A stretch of DNA of 64,000 bases from an uncultured Phocaeicola sp. (GCA_944320885.1 CALUJE010000003.1:62001-126000), one strand, 5' to 3'; positions 26,364 through 36,513 are shown, numbered from the stretch's first letter. The notes: generated by a model not told the origin, from the sequence alone. Made by a program: numbers and translations.

Positions 26364-29090
26364 ATGACTGAAAAACGAGTGTATACTTTCGGTAATGGAA
26401 AAGCCGAAGGTAGAGCAGACATGCGAAATCTATTAGGAGGTAAAGGCGCAAACTTGGCAGAAATGAATTTAATAGGAGTTCCCGTTCCTCCAGGATTTAC
26501 AATTACGACTGACGTATGTAATGAATATTATGCTATCGGTAAAGAAAGAGTAGTCGAACTCTTAAAAGATGATGTTACCAAAGCAGTTCATCATATTGAA
26601 ACTTTAATGAATTCAAAGTTTGGTGATGTTGAAAATCCTTTATTAGTTTCTGTTCGTTCAGGTGCACGTGCTTCAATGCCGGGTATGATGGATACCATTT
26701 TGAATTTGGGATTGAATGACGAGGTTGTTGAGGGATTAACCCGAAAAACAGGAAATGCACGTTTTGCATGGGATTCATATCGCCGTTTTGTTCAAATGTA
26801 TGGTGATGTCGTATTAGGAATGAAACCAACCAATAAAGACGATATTGACCCATTTGAAGCAATCATTGAAGATGTAAAGAAACAAAAAGGAGTTAAACTC
26901 GACAACGAACTTGAAGTTGAAGATTTAAAAGAGCTGGTTCGCCGTTTCAAGGAAGCCGTAAAAGCACAAACCGGAAAAGATTTCCCGACAAATTCATTTG
27001 ACCAATTGTGGGGAGCTATTTGTGCCGTATTTGATTCTTGGATGAACGAAAGAGCCATATTATACAGAAAGATGGAAGGTATTCCTGCAGAATGGGGTAC
27101 TGCCGTTACTGTTCAGGCTATGGTATTCGGTAACATGGGCGAAACTTCAGCTACCGGAGTATGTTTCTCAAGAGATGCAGCTACAGGTGAAGATATCTTC
27201 AACGGTGAATACCTGATCAATGCACAGGGTGAAGACGTAGTAGCCGGAATCCGTACTCCGCAACAGATTACACTTGAAGGTTCACGCAGATGGGCCGCTC
27301 TTGCCGGAATAGATGAAGCTACCCGTGCCAGCAAGTATCCTTCAATGGAAGAAGCAATGCCTGCTATCTACAAGGAACTGGATTCTATCCAAACCAAACT
27401 GGAAAACCACTACCGCGATATGCAGGATATGGAGTTTACCGTTCAGGAAGGAAAACTTTGGTTCTTGCAAACCCGTAACGGTAAGCGTACAGGTGCTGCT
27501 ATGGTGAAAATAGCAATGGACCTGCTCAGACAAGGCATGATCGATGAAAAGACAGCTATTTTACGAGTAGAACCGAACAAATTGGACGAACTCCTCCACC
27601 CTGTTTTTGACAAGACTGCATTAGCTAACGCAAAAGTTATTGCCAAAGGACTTCCCGCTTCTCCGGGTGCTGCATGCGGACGCATCGTATTCTTCGCTGA
27701 CGACGCTGCCAAATGGGCTTCTGACGGACATAAGGTTGTTATGGTTCGTATTGAGACTTCACCTGAAGATTTGGCTGGAATGCAGGTTGCAGAAGGTATT
27801 TTGACTGCAAGAGGTGGTATGACATCACACGCTGCTGTAGTTGCACGCGGTATGGGTAAGTGCTGTGTGTCTGGAGCCGGAATGTTGAACATCAACTATA
27901 AAGAAAGAACTGTCGAAGTAGACGGACTTGTCTTGAAAGAAGGCGATTTCATCTCATTGAACGGAACAACCGGACAAGTATATGAAGGCCAGGTTACAAC
28001 GAAAGCAGCTGAAGTATCTGGCGATTTCGCAGACCTGATGGATTTGTGTAACAAATATACCCGTTTACAGGTACGTACCAATGCAGATACTCCGCATGAT
28101 GCTTCTGTTGCCCGTAATTTCGGAGCTGTAGGTATCGGTCTTTGCCGTACAGAACACATGTTCTTTGAAGGCGAAAAGATCAAAGCCATGCGTGAAATGA
28201 TTCTTGCTGAAGATGCAGAAGGACGTCAAAAAGCATTGGAGAAGATTTTGCCGTACCAGAAAGAAGACTTCAAGGGAATATTCCGTGCAATGAATGGTTA
28301 TCCTGTAACAGTTCGTTTGCTCGATCCTCCTTTGCATGAGTTTGTTCCGCATGATGAAAAAGGACAGCAGGAAATGGCAGATGCAATGCATGTAAGTCTT
28401 GATTATATCAAGAAACGTGTTGAGGCATTGAAAGAACAAAACCCGATGCTCGGACACCGCGGATGCCGTTTGGGAAATACTTATCCGGAAATAACCCAGA
28501 TGCAGACACGTGCCATATTGGGAGCTGCTTTGGAATTGAAGAAAGAAGGCGTTGTTTGCCGTCCGGAAATCATGGTTCCTCTTACCGGTATATTGTACGA
28601 GTTTGAAGCTCAAGAGAAGATCATCCGTGCTGAAGCAAACAAATTATTCAGCGAAATGAATGAGTCAATTGAATACAAAGTCGGAACAATGATTGAGGTT
28701 CCACGTGCAGCCTTAACTGCCGACAGAATCGCTTCAAAAGCAGAATTCTTCTCATTCGGAACAAATGACTTGACTCAGATGACTTTCGGTTATTCACGTG
28801 ACGATATTGCTTCATTCTTGCCTATCTATCTTGAAAAGAAGATATTGAAGGTTGACCCATTCCAGGTTCTTGACCAAAACGGAGTTGGACAGCTGGTTAA
28901 GATGGCTACAGAAAAAGGACGTTCTGTTCGTGAAGACCTTAAATGTGGTATCTGTGGTGAACACGGAGGTGAACCATCTTCTGTTAAATTCTGCCACCGT
29001 GTAGGATTGAACTATGTAAGTTGTTCTCCTTATCGTGTGCCTATCGCACGATTGGCTGCTGCACAGGCTGCTGTAGAAGATACTTTATAA
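26364..29090 (+). CDS. ppdK: Pyruvate, phosphate dikinase
   Basis: Interconverts pyruvate + ATP + Pi and phosphoenolpyruvate + AMP + PPi, giving Bacteroides a reversible, PPi-linked step at the base of glycolysis. 908 residues: nucleotide-binding N-terminal domain (LLGGKGANLAEM at about 20-31), swivelling phosphohistidine domain with GGMTSHAAVVARG (histidine near 488), and C-terminal PEP barrel with FFSFGTNDLTQM and CGICGEHGGEP (near 858-870). Size fits plant and bacterial PPDK. Single gene between its own promoter and a strong terminator. Confidence 0.96.
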   Translation: MTEKRVYTFGNGKAEGRADMRNLLGGKGANLAEMNLIGVPVPPGFTITTDVCNEYYAIGKERVVELLKDDVTKAVHHIETLMNSKFGDVENPLLVSVRSGARASMPGMMDTILNLGLNDEVVEGLTRKTGNARFAWDSYRRFVQMYGDVVLGMKPTNKDDIDPFEAIIEDVKKQKGVKLDNELEVEDLKELVRRFKEAVKAQTGKDFPTNSFDQLWGAICAVFDSWMNERAILYRKMEGIPAEWGTAVTVQAMVFGNMGETSATGVCFSRDAATGEDIFNGEYLINAQGEDVVAGIRTPQQITLEGSRRWAALAGIDEATRASKYPSMEEAMPAIYKELDSIQTKLENHYRDMQDMEFTVQEGKLWFLQTRNGKRTGAAMVKIAMDLLRQGMIDEKTAILRVEPNKLDELLHPVFDKTALANAKVIAKGLPASPGAACGRIVFFADDAAKWASDGHKVVMVRIETSPEDLAGMQVAEGILTARGGMTSHAAVVARGMGKCCVSGAGMLNINYKERTVEVDGLVLKEGDFISLNGTTGQVYEGQVTTKAAEVSGDFADLMDLCNKYTRLQVRTNADTPHDASVARNFGAVGIGLCRTEHMFFEGEKIKAMREMILAEDAEGRQKALEKILPYQKEDFKGIFRAMNGYPVTVRLLDPPLHEFVPHDEKGQQEMADAMHVSLDYIKKRVEALKEQNPMLGHRGCRLGNTYPEITQMQTRAILGAALELKKEGVVCRPEIMVPLTGILYEFEAQEKIIRAEANKLFSEMNESIEYKVGTMIEVPRAALTADRIASKAEFFSFGTNDLTQMTFGYSRDDIASFLPIYLEKKILKVDPFQVLDQNGVGQLVKMATEKGRSVREDLKCGICGEHGGEPSSVKFCHRVGLNYVSCSPYRVPIARLAAAQAAVEDTL

Positions 29091-29108
29091 TAAGTACCAT
29101 ATAAATCT

Positions 29109-29147
29109 AAAGGCGTATAATACTAAAATCGTATTATACGCCTTTTT
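29109..29147 (+). terminator. Rho-independent terminator after ppdK
   Basis: 15-bp stem AAAGGCGTATAATAC/GTATTATACGCCTTT with a 7-base loop and a TTTTT end. Confidence 0.9.
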
Positions 29148-29235
29148 CATATCCTTATCTTTTTTCAACAAAAGCAATCTGTTTTTCATTAAAAAACTTA
29201 GTACATTTACATCGCATTTAACTTAGCTAATAAAT

Positions 29236-29574
29236 ATGAATAAAAAAGCATATATTCTGACAGCAATGTGTATGATGACATTAGCTGGTTGTACTCAAAA
29301 AACAGAACTACCCGAGAATCCCAAGGATCAGGAAGAATACAGAGATTCAAACGGTAACCAATGGATTTACAATGCCATGTTGATGCGATGGGCCTTAATG
29401 CCGTCAATAGCCAATGGACTTTCTACAACTCATTATTATTATCCACAGTCAAACAGTTGGCGAAACTCACAAGGAACGCCCGTAGATCCTCCATCAAACA
29501 TAAAAGTAAATACCTCAAAAAACAAAGGTTCTGTTTTCGGAAGCACGGGACGTACCCGTAGCACTCACGCATAA
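29236..29574 (+). CDS. Small lipoprotein paired with an ATP-grasp ligase
   Basis: 112 residues. Signal II with lipobox LAGC (Cys19). The mature part is about 94 residues: acidic start (ELPENPKDQEE), aromatic WIYNAMLMRWALM, a Tyr/Ser/Asn-rich stretch (THYYYPQSNSWRNSQG), and a Gly/Ser/Thr/Arg-rich tail SVFGSTGRTRSTHA. It precedes a glutathionylspermidine-synthase-like gene by 15 bases. E. coli YgiB (lipoprotein) and YgiC (same ligase family) show the same pairing, so it may be partner or substrate of the ligase; that is inference. Confidence 0.7.
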   Translation: MNKKAYILTAMCMMTLAGCTQKTELPENPKDQEEYRDSNGNQWIYNAMLMRWALMPSIANGLSTTHYYYPQSNSWRNSQGTPVDPPSNIKVNTSKNKGSVFGSTGRTRSTHA

Positions 29575-29589
29575 ATCAAAATACTACAT

Positions 29590-30711
29590 ATGGAAAGAAT
29601 ATCTATTACTCCCCGTCCAGACTATCAAGAAAAAATAGAACAACTCGGATTTGATTATCATTCATCATACTGGAAAGAAGAAGCATACTACAGACTTAGA
29701 AGTGATGAAGTTGAAAAAATAGAAACAGCAACAGAACAGGCATATAAAATGATATGTGAAGCCGCCAGAGTCGTCATCGAAGAACGACAGGAATGGCTGG
29801 AAAGAGTATTAAAAATTCCTCCACACATATATCGCCGTATCCGCTACTCATGGGATCAGGACGAACCCAGTCTATATGGCCGTTTTGATTTTACCATAGC
29901 ACCAGACGGAACTCCCAAGATTCTTGAGTTTAATGCAGATACTCCCACTTCCCTGCTGGAAGCTTCACTCATACAATGGCAATGGAAAGAAGACTTGTTT
30001 TCGTACAGAGACCAGTATAACGGCATTCACGAAGCATTGGTTCAATCATGGAAAGACATGTATCCTCCCAAGAGCAATGTTCATTTTGTAGGATCTCTTG
30101 AAAACAGTGAAGATTCCGGCAATCTGCAATACCTGGCAAGCACAGCAATGGAAGCAGGAATCTCAACCCGTGTAATGGATATTGCCGACATGAATCTCAA
30201 CGAAGGCAAATTCTACGATCCCAGTGGAGAACAGATAACCAATTGCTTTAAACTATATCCGTGGGAATGGATGATTAATGAAAGCGAAGTAGGTTGTCTG
30301 GCTGATATCAAATGGATTGAACCCATATGGAAAGCAGTAATGTCAAATAAAGCCATCCTGACAGTCATGTATGAATTGTTTCCCAATTCACCATATATAT
30401 TGCCGGCATTCCTGTCACGCCCACAATTCGGAATGTTCTGCAAAAAGCCAATCTATTCAAGAGAAGGACACAATATCAGTATTGTTGCTGTACAAGACTG
30501 GAAAGAAACTGAAAGAATATCCGAAACTGAAGGCGATTATGGAGAAGAAGGATATATATACCAGTCATATATCAAACCCACTCCGTATCAGGGACATTAC
30601 CCGATTATCGGCTCATGGGTTATTGGCGGAGAACCTGCCGGTATCGGTATTCGTGAAAACACCAGTGAAATTACAGACAACATGTCTGAATTCGTACCTC
30701 ATATATTCTGA
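29590..30711 (+). CDS. Glutathionylspermidine synthase family ATP-grasp protein (YgiC/YjfC-like)
   Basis: 373 residues, C-N ligase of the ATP-grasp type, corresponding to the synthetase domain only; the amidase half of E. coli Gsp is absent. Visible: YGRFDFTIAPDGTPKILEFNADTPTSL region (about 96-122, Asp/Glu/Asn metal and ATP contacts), the conserved IEPIWKAVMSNKAIL, and the C-terminal YIKPTPYQGHYPIIGSWVIG segment. Members such as YgiC and YjfC have no clear glutathionylspermidine activity, so the true substrate is open. Operon with the lipoprotein upstream. Confidence 0.85.
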   Translation: MERISITPRPDYQEKIEQLGFDYHSSYWKEEAYYRLRSDEVEKIETATEQAYKMICEAARVVIEERQEWLERVLKIPPHIYRRIRYSWDQDEPSLYGRFDFTIAPDGTPKILEFNADTPTSLLEASLIQWQWKEDLFSYRDQYNGIHEALVQSWKDMYPPKSNVHFVGSLENSEDSGNLQYLASTAMEAGISTRVMDIADMNLNEGKFYDPSGEQITNCFKLYPWEWMINESEVGCLADIKWIEPIWKAVMSNKAILTVMYELFPNSPYILPAFLSRPQFGMFCKKPIYSREGHNISIVAVQDWKETERISETEGDYGEEGYIYQSYIKPTPYQGHYPIIGSWVIGGEPAGIGIRENTSEITDNMSEFVPHIF

Positions 30712-30732
30712 TTAGAGAATTCCATCAAACAA

Positions 30733-30785
30733 AATATTACGGTCTGCATTGAAATCTTTGTTCAATACAGACCGTAATATTTATA
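30733..30785 (+). terminator. Hairpin after the ATP-grasp gene
   Basis: AATATTACGGTCTG/CAGACCGTAATATT plus inner ATTGAA/TTCAAT make a 20-bp stem with a 7-base loop, 21 bases after the stop; the T-run is weak (TATAAC). Confidence 0.65.
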
Positions 30786-30843
30786 ACTGTACAATAAAAA
30801 AATCAAGGCTATAAATCTTGAAAATACAGGCCATGAATTTAAA

Positions 30844-30860
30844 AATCATAAGTTATGATT
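30844..30860. repeat. Short palindrome between convergent genes
   Basis: AATCATAA-G-TTATGATT, perfect 8-bp arms around one base, in the 250-base gap between the ATP-grasp gene and the histidine kinase. Role unknown. Confidence 0.4.
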
Positions 30861-30958
30861 TCCCAAAAGTAGGATATAAAAAATATTTTCTCCTATATGA
30901 TTTTAGTGCATAACCAGGCCTGCCTGAAACAATTGGTTAGTTTTATCAGACATACATA

Positions 30959-32260
30959 TTATATGGCTTTAAATTGTATTTTGAATATTGTCAGACCTTC
31001 ATTGTCTGTACGCAATGAAAATATACAATGATGCTTTTGTAAGACCTCACGCACCAGCATCAACCCGACACCTTGTCCATTGGGCTTTGTTGAGAAAAAT
31101 GGAGTGAATAACCTCGATTCAACTTCTTTCGATATACCTTTTCCGGTATCAATTATCTCTAACAATGAAAGAGAAGCATTTGTGCGAATCGTTATTGTGC
31201 CATTATTGCCTATACTTTCTGCCGCATTTTTCACAATATTGATTAATGCCTGCTGCATCAATCCTACGTCAATAACAGCCCATATCGCTTCCGTATCCAG
31301 CTGCATCTGAATATCTATATGACGTTTATTGCAGATAACCTCCATAAACTGAACATTCTTTCTTATCACATCATTCATATCCACACGCAAAAATGAAGGC
31401 TCAGGAATCTTCACGACATCAGAAAAATTAGTTATAAAATGACTCATACTGTAACAACGTTCTATACAAACTTGAATCACCCCCCGTATATCTGTTGTTT
31501 CTGAAAAATTTTCCAACGTAGCATCAATGGTATCCAATGCAGAAGTTATACCGGCTACCGTATTATTAACTTCATGAGATATCATACGGATTACTTTCTC
31601 ATAAGCTTTCTTTTCTGCATGCATAACCTCTTCGGTCAGTAATTCTATCAGATAAAATGTGTGTCTAAACCCCTTATTCAAAAAGGATAAACGACTGCAT
31701 CTGTATATGTTTGAATCATTCAACCGTACTGTACGCACCTCTCCTTGTGTAAGTTTCTGCAAACATTCAGACAGTTCAAAATGCAAATTACATATTCTAT
31801 TTCCTTTTGACTTGTCAAATGATATTCCCAATAAACGTTCGGCCGATGGGTTCATAGACTGAATACGTTCATCCAAATCCATGATTACGATACCCATTGG
31901 TGATGAATAAAAGATGAGGTCAAATAATTGGTCTTGTTCACGTACATGCAAACGCTCATACTTTAGCTGTTCCATCATCCGGTTAAAGATTTGTATAATG
32001 CTGTCGGCATCTTTTTGTCCAACCTTCCGCAGCCGAGAACTAAAATCTTGTTCTTTGAGTAATAACATTCCATTCTCCAGCAACTGAAAAGGCTTCATGA
32101 TACGATGATATAAAAACAATAAGCAAACAAGAACCAACACTTCAATACCTATCCATATCCAATATGAAAAATGCCAATCCATGAAAACAATTACCTGTAC
32201 GGTTATGATATTCAGCAAGAACAAAATGACTAACCATATAAAATAAGTACGAACGCGCAT
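30959..32260 (-). CDS. Sensor histidine kinase, NtrY-like
   Basis: 433 residues: two membrane helices (about 7-27 and 33-52) with a very short periplasmic loop, HAMP-like segment (53-105), PAS domain (about 112-205, MGIVIMDLDERIQSMNPSAE), phosphoacceptor region RMISHEVNNTVAG with His229, and HATPase with NIVKNAAES, DTGKGIS and GVGLMLVREVL. The short loop suggests sensing within the membrane or cytosol. 17 bases downstream of an NtrC-type regulator that should be its phospho-partner. Likely controls the adjacent efflux operon. Confidence 0.9.
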   Translation of the reverse strand: MRVRTYFIWLVILFLLNIITVQVIVFMDWHFSYWIWIGIEVLVLVCLLFLYHRIMKPFQLLENGMLLLKEQDFSSRLRKVGQKDADSIIQIFNRMMEQLKYERLHVREQDQLFDLIFYSSPMGIVIMDLDERIQSMNPSAERLLGISFDKSKGNRICNLHFELSECLQKLTQGEVRTVRLNDSNIYRCSRLSFLNKGFRHTFYLIELLTEEVMHAEKKAYEKVIRMISHEVNNTVAGITSALDTIDATLENFSETTDIRGVIQVCIERCYSMSHFITNFSDVVKIPEPSFLRVDMNDVIRKNVQFMEVICNKRHIDIQMQLDTEAIWAVIDVGLMQQALINIVKNAAESIGNNGTITIRTNASLSLLEIIDTGKGISKEVESRLFTPFFSTKPNGQGVGLMLVREVLQKHHCIFSLRTDNEGLTIFKIQFKAI

Positions 32261-32277
32261 TTTCTCTCCTTTCTTAT

Positions 32278-33621
32278 TTATAGATGAATATGATACTTTT
32301 CCATACGTCGGTAAAGCGAAGCCCTACTTATCCCTAACTGAAGTGCTGCCTGTGAAACATTATTTCCATGTTTTTGCAGTGCATGCAAAATAGTCTGTTT
32401 CTCCATCTCCTCCAAGGTTAATCCATTCGCCATATAATCTTCTTGTTGAACAGGCATTGTGGGATGATAGTTCGCTTCAAAATCAGCCACCGTCAACCGT
32501 GAGTGTCCCGAAACAAGCAGAGTCCGTTCAACCAGATTCTTCAATTCACGTATGTTACCCCAAAACGGCAAACGCTGTAAGAATTCCATCGCTTCTGCAG
32601 AAACCTCTGTTTTAGGTAAATTATTCAGCTCCGTCTGCCGGTCAATAAAATGATTTACCAATAAAGGAATATCTTCTTTACGTTCGCGTAAGGCGGGCAA
32701 GTGAACTGTTATCAGATTGATACGATAAAACAAATCTTCACGGAATGTACGTTCAGACACCATTTGCGACAAATCGCGATTTGTCGCACTTACAATACGC
32801 ACATCAACCTTATGCGGACGGCTATCCCCCAGCACCTCAAATGTCTGGTCCTGTAACACACGAAGCAGTTTTACCTGGCATGACAAATCCAGTTCTCCTA
32901 TCTCATCCAGGAAAATAGTTCCTTTATCTGCCAGTTCGAAACGTCCGGTTCTGTCAGAGAATGCATCTGTGAATGCTCCCTTTTTATGACCAAACATCTC
33001 ACTCTCAAACAAGCTTTGAGAAATTCCTCCCAGATTAACTTTAACAAACGGTGAATTATTACGAAGGCTATTTATATGAATGGCTTCTGCAATCAATTCC
33101 TTTCCCGTGCCACTTTCTCCCATAATAAGAACAGAGGCGTTGGTACGAGCAATGCGCGCAATAACTTTCAATACATCCTTCAAAGCCTGCGACCGACCAA
33201 TAATCTTATCAAAATTACATTTTTCATCCGGTAAAGGATTAGTACTGGAAGAGGCGTTCAAGTCAATTGCTGTTTTTATAACTTTCAACAATGCACGGTT
33301 ATCCCACGGTTTTGTTATAAAATCAAACGCACCGGCCTGCATCCCTTGAACAGCCAATTGAATACTGCCCCATGCCGTCATTAAAATCACCGGCACTTTA
33401 GGCTGGAATATCTTGACCTGACGAAGTAAAATCAATCCTTCCTCTCCTGTTGTGGACAATGAAAAATTCATATCCATCAATATCAGATCGAATGTTTCCT
33501 TTCGTATAATCTGCAATGTTTCATCCGGAGTTGCCACCGCCATTACCTGATAGCCGGCTTTTTTCAATAAAAAGCCAAGAGAAGCACGAATGGACTGGTC
33601 ATCATCTATTATTAGTATCAT
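32278..33621 (-). CDS. Sigma-54-dependent response regulator (NtrC family)
   Basis: 447 residues: receiver domain (1-120) with phosphoacceptor Asp50 in DLILMDMNF, AAA+ domain (about 145-375) with Walker A GESGTGKE, the sigma-54 contact loop GAFTDA, and Walker B GTIFLDEIGEL, then a Fis-type helix-turn-helix at the C-terminus (VSQAALQLGISRASLYRRM). It activates sigma-54 RNA polymerase. A sigma-54-type site precedes the efflux operon at 39818-39833, a likely target. Transcribed from its own -7 element at 33716 and followed by its kinase. Confidence 0.93.
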   Translation of the reverse strand: MILIIDDDQSIRASLGFLLKKAGYQVMAVATPDETLQIIRKETFDLILMDMNFSLSTTGEEGLILLRQVKIFQPKVPVILMTAWGSIQLAVQGMQAGAFDFITKPWDNRALLKVIKTAIDLNASSSTNPLPDEKCNFDKIIGRSQALKDVLKVIARIARTNASVLIMGESGTGKELIAEAIHINSLRNNSPFVKVNLGGISQSLFESEMFGHKKGAFTDAFSDRTGRFELADKGTIFLDEIGELDLSCQVKLLRVLQDQTFEVLGDSRPHKVDVRIVSATNRDLSQMVSERTFREDLFYRINLITVHLPALRERKEDIPLLVNHFIDRQTELNNLPKTEVSAEAMEFLQRLPFWGNIRELKNLVERTLLVSGHSRLTVADFEANYHPTMPVQQEDYMANGLTLEEMEKQTILHALQKHGNNVSQAALQLGISRASLYRRMEKYHIHL

Positions 33622-33715
33622 CCCATTAATAATTTATATTTTATTATCTATCAAAAGCATCTATAAAAGAAATTTATCATGATTCCCAACAGTCAGATAA
33701 AACACTTTTGCATCA

Positions 33716-33723
33716 CAAAGATA
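33716..33723 (-). promoter_or_regulatory. -7 element for the two-component genes
   Basis: TATCTTTG on the minus strand, 95 bases before the regulator start, giving the regulator-kinase pair a housekeeping-type promoter separate from the efflux genes. Confidence 0.5.
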
Positions 33724-33797
33724 TATACATTACAGCTTATCACATTACAAAATATCAGCTTTTATCTTAACCTATTGAATTTGCAATCATTACGACA

Positions 33798-35270
33798 TTA
33801 CCCCTTTATTATCTGCTCAAAGTCTGCAGACAGTTCCTCTCCTCTTTCATAATCCCACAGAGTCAAGCTGCGAATCTGATAAAAATAGTTCCAGTAATTA
33901 TACATTTCCATTATCCGGGTCTGTCTTGCATCATCTTTTGAGGTCTGTGAATCATTCAAGTCAAGTGTGCTAATCTGTCCAATCATGAAAGCCTGCACAT
34001 TTGCATTATATCGTTTACATGCTATTGCGTCAGCTTCATTGGCTATGCGTAACTGTTCGGCCTGATTGTTAAAATGCTCAACAAGCAGAAATATTTCCTG
34101 ATTAAAATCCATTTCTTCCTGACGCGTTTGAGCACGTAAGGTTTCACGCTCGCTTTCGGCAACTTTTACCTTGCCTCTTCTTTTTCCCCAGTCTAAAATG
34201 GGAATCTTCACTCCAATCTCAACAACCTGGTTATTTCCCCATCCCGAAGAACGGTACACACTGTGAAAGTCCTTATTCTGACCGGTCAATCCAACGGAAG
34301 CATACAAGTCTATCTGACGCATGTTTCCTTTTGCTTCGGCTACAGCATAATCAGCTTCCAGCCGGCGACGATTTATATTATGAGAAAAAGAATTGTTTTG
34401 CAAGGCCTTATCCAACACATCCTGATAAGTAATATTCACTTCCGGAACATCATCTGGAAGTTGCAATTCCAACGATTCCCGTTCATCTATACCCAGAAAC
34501 GCACGTAATTGAAACATTTTTGCTTTCAATTCACTTTCGCAGTCGGTTACATTAGCTTTGGCTTTCAATACAGACAAACGCAGTTGCAGATGATCATTAT
34601 CCGATATCTGCCCTATCGTTCGTTTTGCTTCAGCTATCGAATACAGCTTCTCTGAATTTTGCAGATTCTGTCTGGCAGTGTTCAGTTGTTCTTCAGCCAG
34701 TAACAATTCAAAGAAATAGGTCAATGTTTTTCGGGTCACTTCTTCTGTGGCCGATAAAAATTCAGCCTTAGCCTCGCGATAACGAACCGGAGCAATACGG
34801 CGTTGCCACTTCAAATCGTTTACTCCAAACAGTGGCTGGGTAAAAGTCAGCGATAAAGGAATATTCATAAACTGTTGTTGCTTATCTCCGTTCATCTGCC
34901 TGATGTACGACAATGAAGTGGTAAGTGAGAGTTTTCCTCCCGTAAGCCAGATATTCTGATCGACAGACAGTTCACCATCTGCGCCTAAATTGTTATTTTT
35001 GACAAAGGTATAAGAACCATCACTCTGCTGATATCTGTTATAGCTTTTGTTATAAGACGGAAGAGTTGCCGAAAAGTTTACCTCCGGCAACAAGTCGGCC
35101 CGATAAGTCCGATACTCCCAATATGCAGCTTTCAGTTCATTCAGGGCTACGGCCGCATCTACACTTTGCTTTCGTGCCAAAGCTATGGCTTCTTCCAGCG
35201 AAAGGAGTCTTTGCCCACACATGAAAATGCTCCAACCAACAGCTAAGCACAAGACAACAGTTCGTTTCAT
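33798..35270 (-). CDS. TolC-family outer-membrane efflux protein
   Basis: 490 residues from ATG 35270. Earlier in-frame ATGs (35291, 35303) lie inside the end of the upstream permease gene and before a proper signal peptide; MKRTVVLCLAVGWSIFMCGQ is the expected export signal. Two repeats of long helices with strands between, the TolC layout: LLSLEEAIALARKQSVDAA at the N-terminal side, and ILDWGKRRGKVKVAESERE at the second repeat. Forms the outer-membrane channel of the adjacent ABC efflux system. Last gene of that operon. Confidence 0.88.
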   Translation of the reverse strand: MKRTVVLCLAVGWSIFMCGQRLLSLEEAIALARKQSVDAAVALNELKAAYWEYRTYRADLLPEVNFSATLPSYNKSYNRYQQSDGSYTFVKNNNLGADGELSVDQNIWLTGGKLSLTTSLSYIRQMNGDKQQQFMNIPLSLTFTQPLFGVNDLKWQRRIAPVRYREAKAEFLSATEEVTRKTLTYFFELLLAEEQLNTARQNLQNSEKLYSIAEAKRTIGQISDNDHLQLRLSVLKAKANVTDCESELKAKMFQLRAFLGIDERESLELQLPDDVPEVNITYQDVLDKALQNNSFSHNINRRRLEADYAVAEAKGNMRQIDLYASVGLTGQNKDFHSVYRSSGWGNNQVVEIGVKIPILDWGKRRGKVKVAESERETLRAQTRQEEMDFNQEIFLLVEHFNNQAEQLRIANEADAIACKRYNANVQAFMIGQISTLDLNDSQTSKDDARQTRIMEMYNYWNYFYQIRSLTLWDYERGEELSADFEQIIKG

Positions 35271-35283
35271 ATAAACAAATTCT

Positions 35284-36513
35284 TTATTCATAATGCAATG
35301 CATCTACCGGATTTATACGTGAGGCCTGACGAGCCGGATACCAAATTCCGACCATAATCAATAAGACCATAAATAACGTCACAATCAGCATAACGGTCAA
35401 ACAAAATGCCCATCCGGACAATGAAGTTTCATACAGTTTAAATGTGTCATGAATCAAATAAAAGATTATTACTCCAGGAAACCAAACCAATGAGAATAAC
35501 AACAATCCTTCTCCCCACATCTGATTCCGGATTTGTTTTCGTGTAGATCCCAATGCCATGCGTAAGCCAATCTCTGAAGTTCGTGCTTCCGTGCGGAACC
35601 AGAATGTACCAATAATTCCTAACAATATGCAAACTATAAAAAAGGCGCATAGAAAATAACCAATACCATACAGCATATTGACTCCATACATATTCAATGT
35701 ATTATTGCGATATTCATTCATCGGAGTAATATTTACAATCACATGATTTCCTGACACAAGCTGGTTTCGTAGTGATGAAAAGAAGAAGTTATGGAAATTG
35801 TGATCGGCTTCCGGTTTTACCCGAAACAAAAGAACCGGCTTTGTAAAATCATCATGCTGTTTCCTTATCAGATTCGCTTCCGACTCTGTCTCCCAAATGC
35901 ACTTCTTCGTGTCATTATATTCATAATTTATATAGTTGGCAAGAACGCACGGTATAGCCTTAGTTCTCTTCTTGCTTTTGTAAAGATGAGTCCGAACAAC
36001 ATTTTTTCCGTACAACTCTGCCATAGCAGATTCCGATATAAGCCATGTGCCGTTCTTGACTTCTTTCTTCAAATCAATTCCCGCTACCGGTGAAGACAAT
36101 CGTAAGACATCTACTATTTCCGGAGTTAAAGTGCCATATACGGCAGATACTCTTGCAGAATCGCCATAAAATCTATCACGAGAAACATTCAATGAATACG
36201 GAAAAGCGTTATTCGTTGTAAATCCTACAGCATCGATTTCGGGACATTTACGAATACGCGCTGCCAGCTCTCTCAGGTCGGCCCCGTTATCACGTGTCGT
36301 ATCATAATCTGGAGAATCAACAGGCTTTTTCACATAAGAAGCCATGTATACATGATTAATGTCAAAACCCTTATCAATCCAGTATCGTGACACTAACGTA
36401 TATAATGAAGTTGTGACCGCGCACAAACAAATGAATGAAATAAAAAGTTCTGCCATAATCCAGACATTACTTTTCCATTGATTTCTTATCAATTTAAATA
36501 AATGAAATATCAT
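35284..36513 (-). CDS. MacB-like ABC transporter permease (FtsX domain), second
   Basis: 409 residues with the FtsX/MacB plan: helix near 20-42, a large periplasmic domain (about 45-280), and three C-terminal helices (about 287-400) with RTSEIGLRMALGSTRKQI, the coupling segment, and ARQASRINPVDALHYE at the end. Unlike MacB it carries no ATPase; the ATPase is the separate gene two positions upstream. Paired with a second permease 6 bases upstream, probably a heterodimer. Substrate unknown (peptide, lipid or drug). Confidence 0.87.
   Translation of the reverse strand: MIFHLFKLIRNQWKSNVWIMAELFISFICLCAVTTSLYTLVSRYWIDKGFDINHVYMASYVKKPVDSPDYDTTRDNGADLRELAARIRKCPEIDAVGFTTNNAFPYSLNVSRDRFYGDSARVSAVYGTLTPEIVDVLRLSSPVAGIDLKKEVKNGTWLISESAMAELYGKNVVRTHLYKSKKRTKAIPCVLANYINYEYNDTKKCIWETESEANLIRKQHDDFTKPVLLFRVKPEADHNFHNFFFSSLRNQLVSGNHVIVNITPMNEYRNNTLNMYGVNMLYGIGYFLCAFFIVCILLGIIGTFWFRTEARTSEIGLRMALGSTRKQIRNQMWGEGLLLFSLVWFPGVIIFYLIHDTFKLYETSLSGWAFCLTVMLIVTLFMVLLIMVGIWYPARQASRINPVDALHYE

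Noticed and set aside
28065..28613. 182-codon minus-strand ORF inside ppdK
   Set aside because: Antisense shadow of a highly conserved enzyme; no promoter, no recognisable domain.
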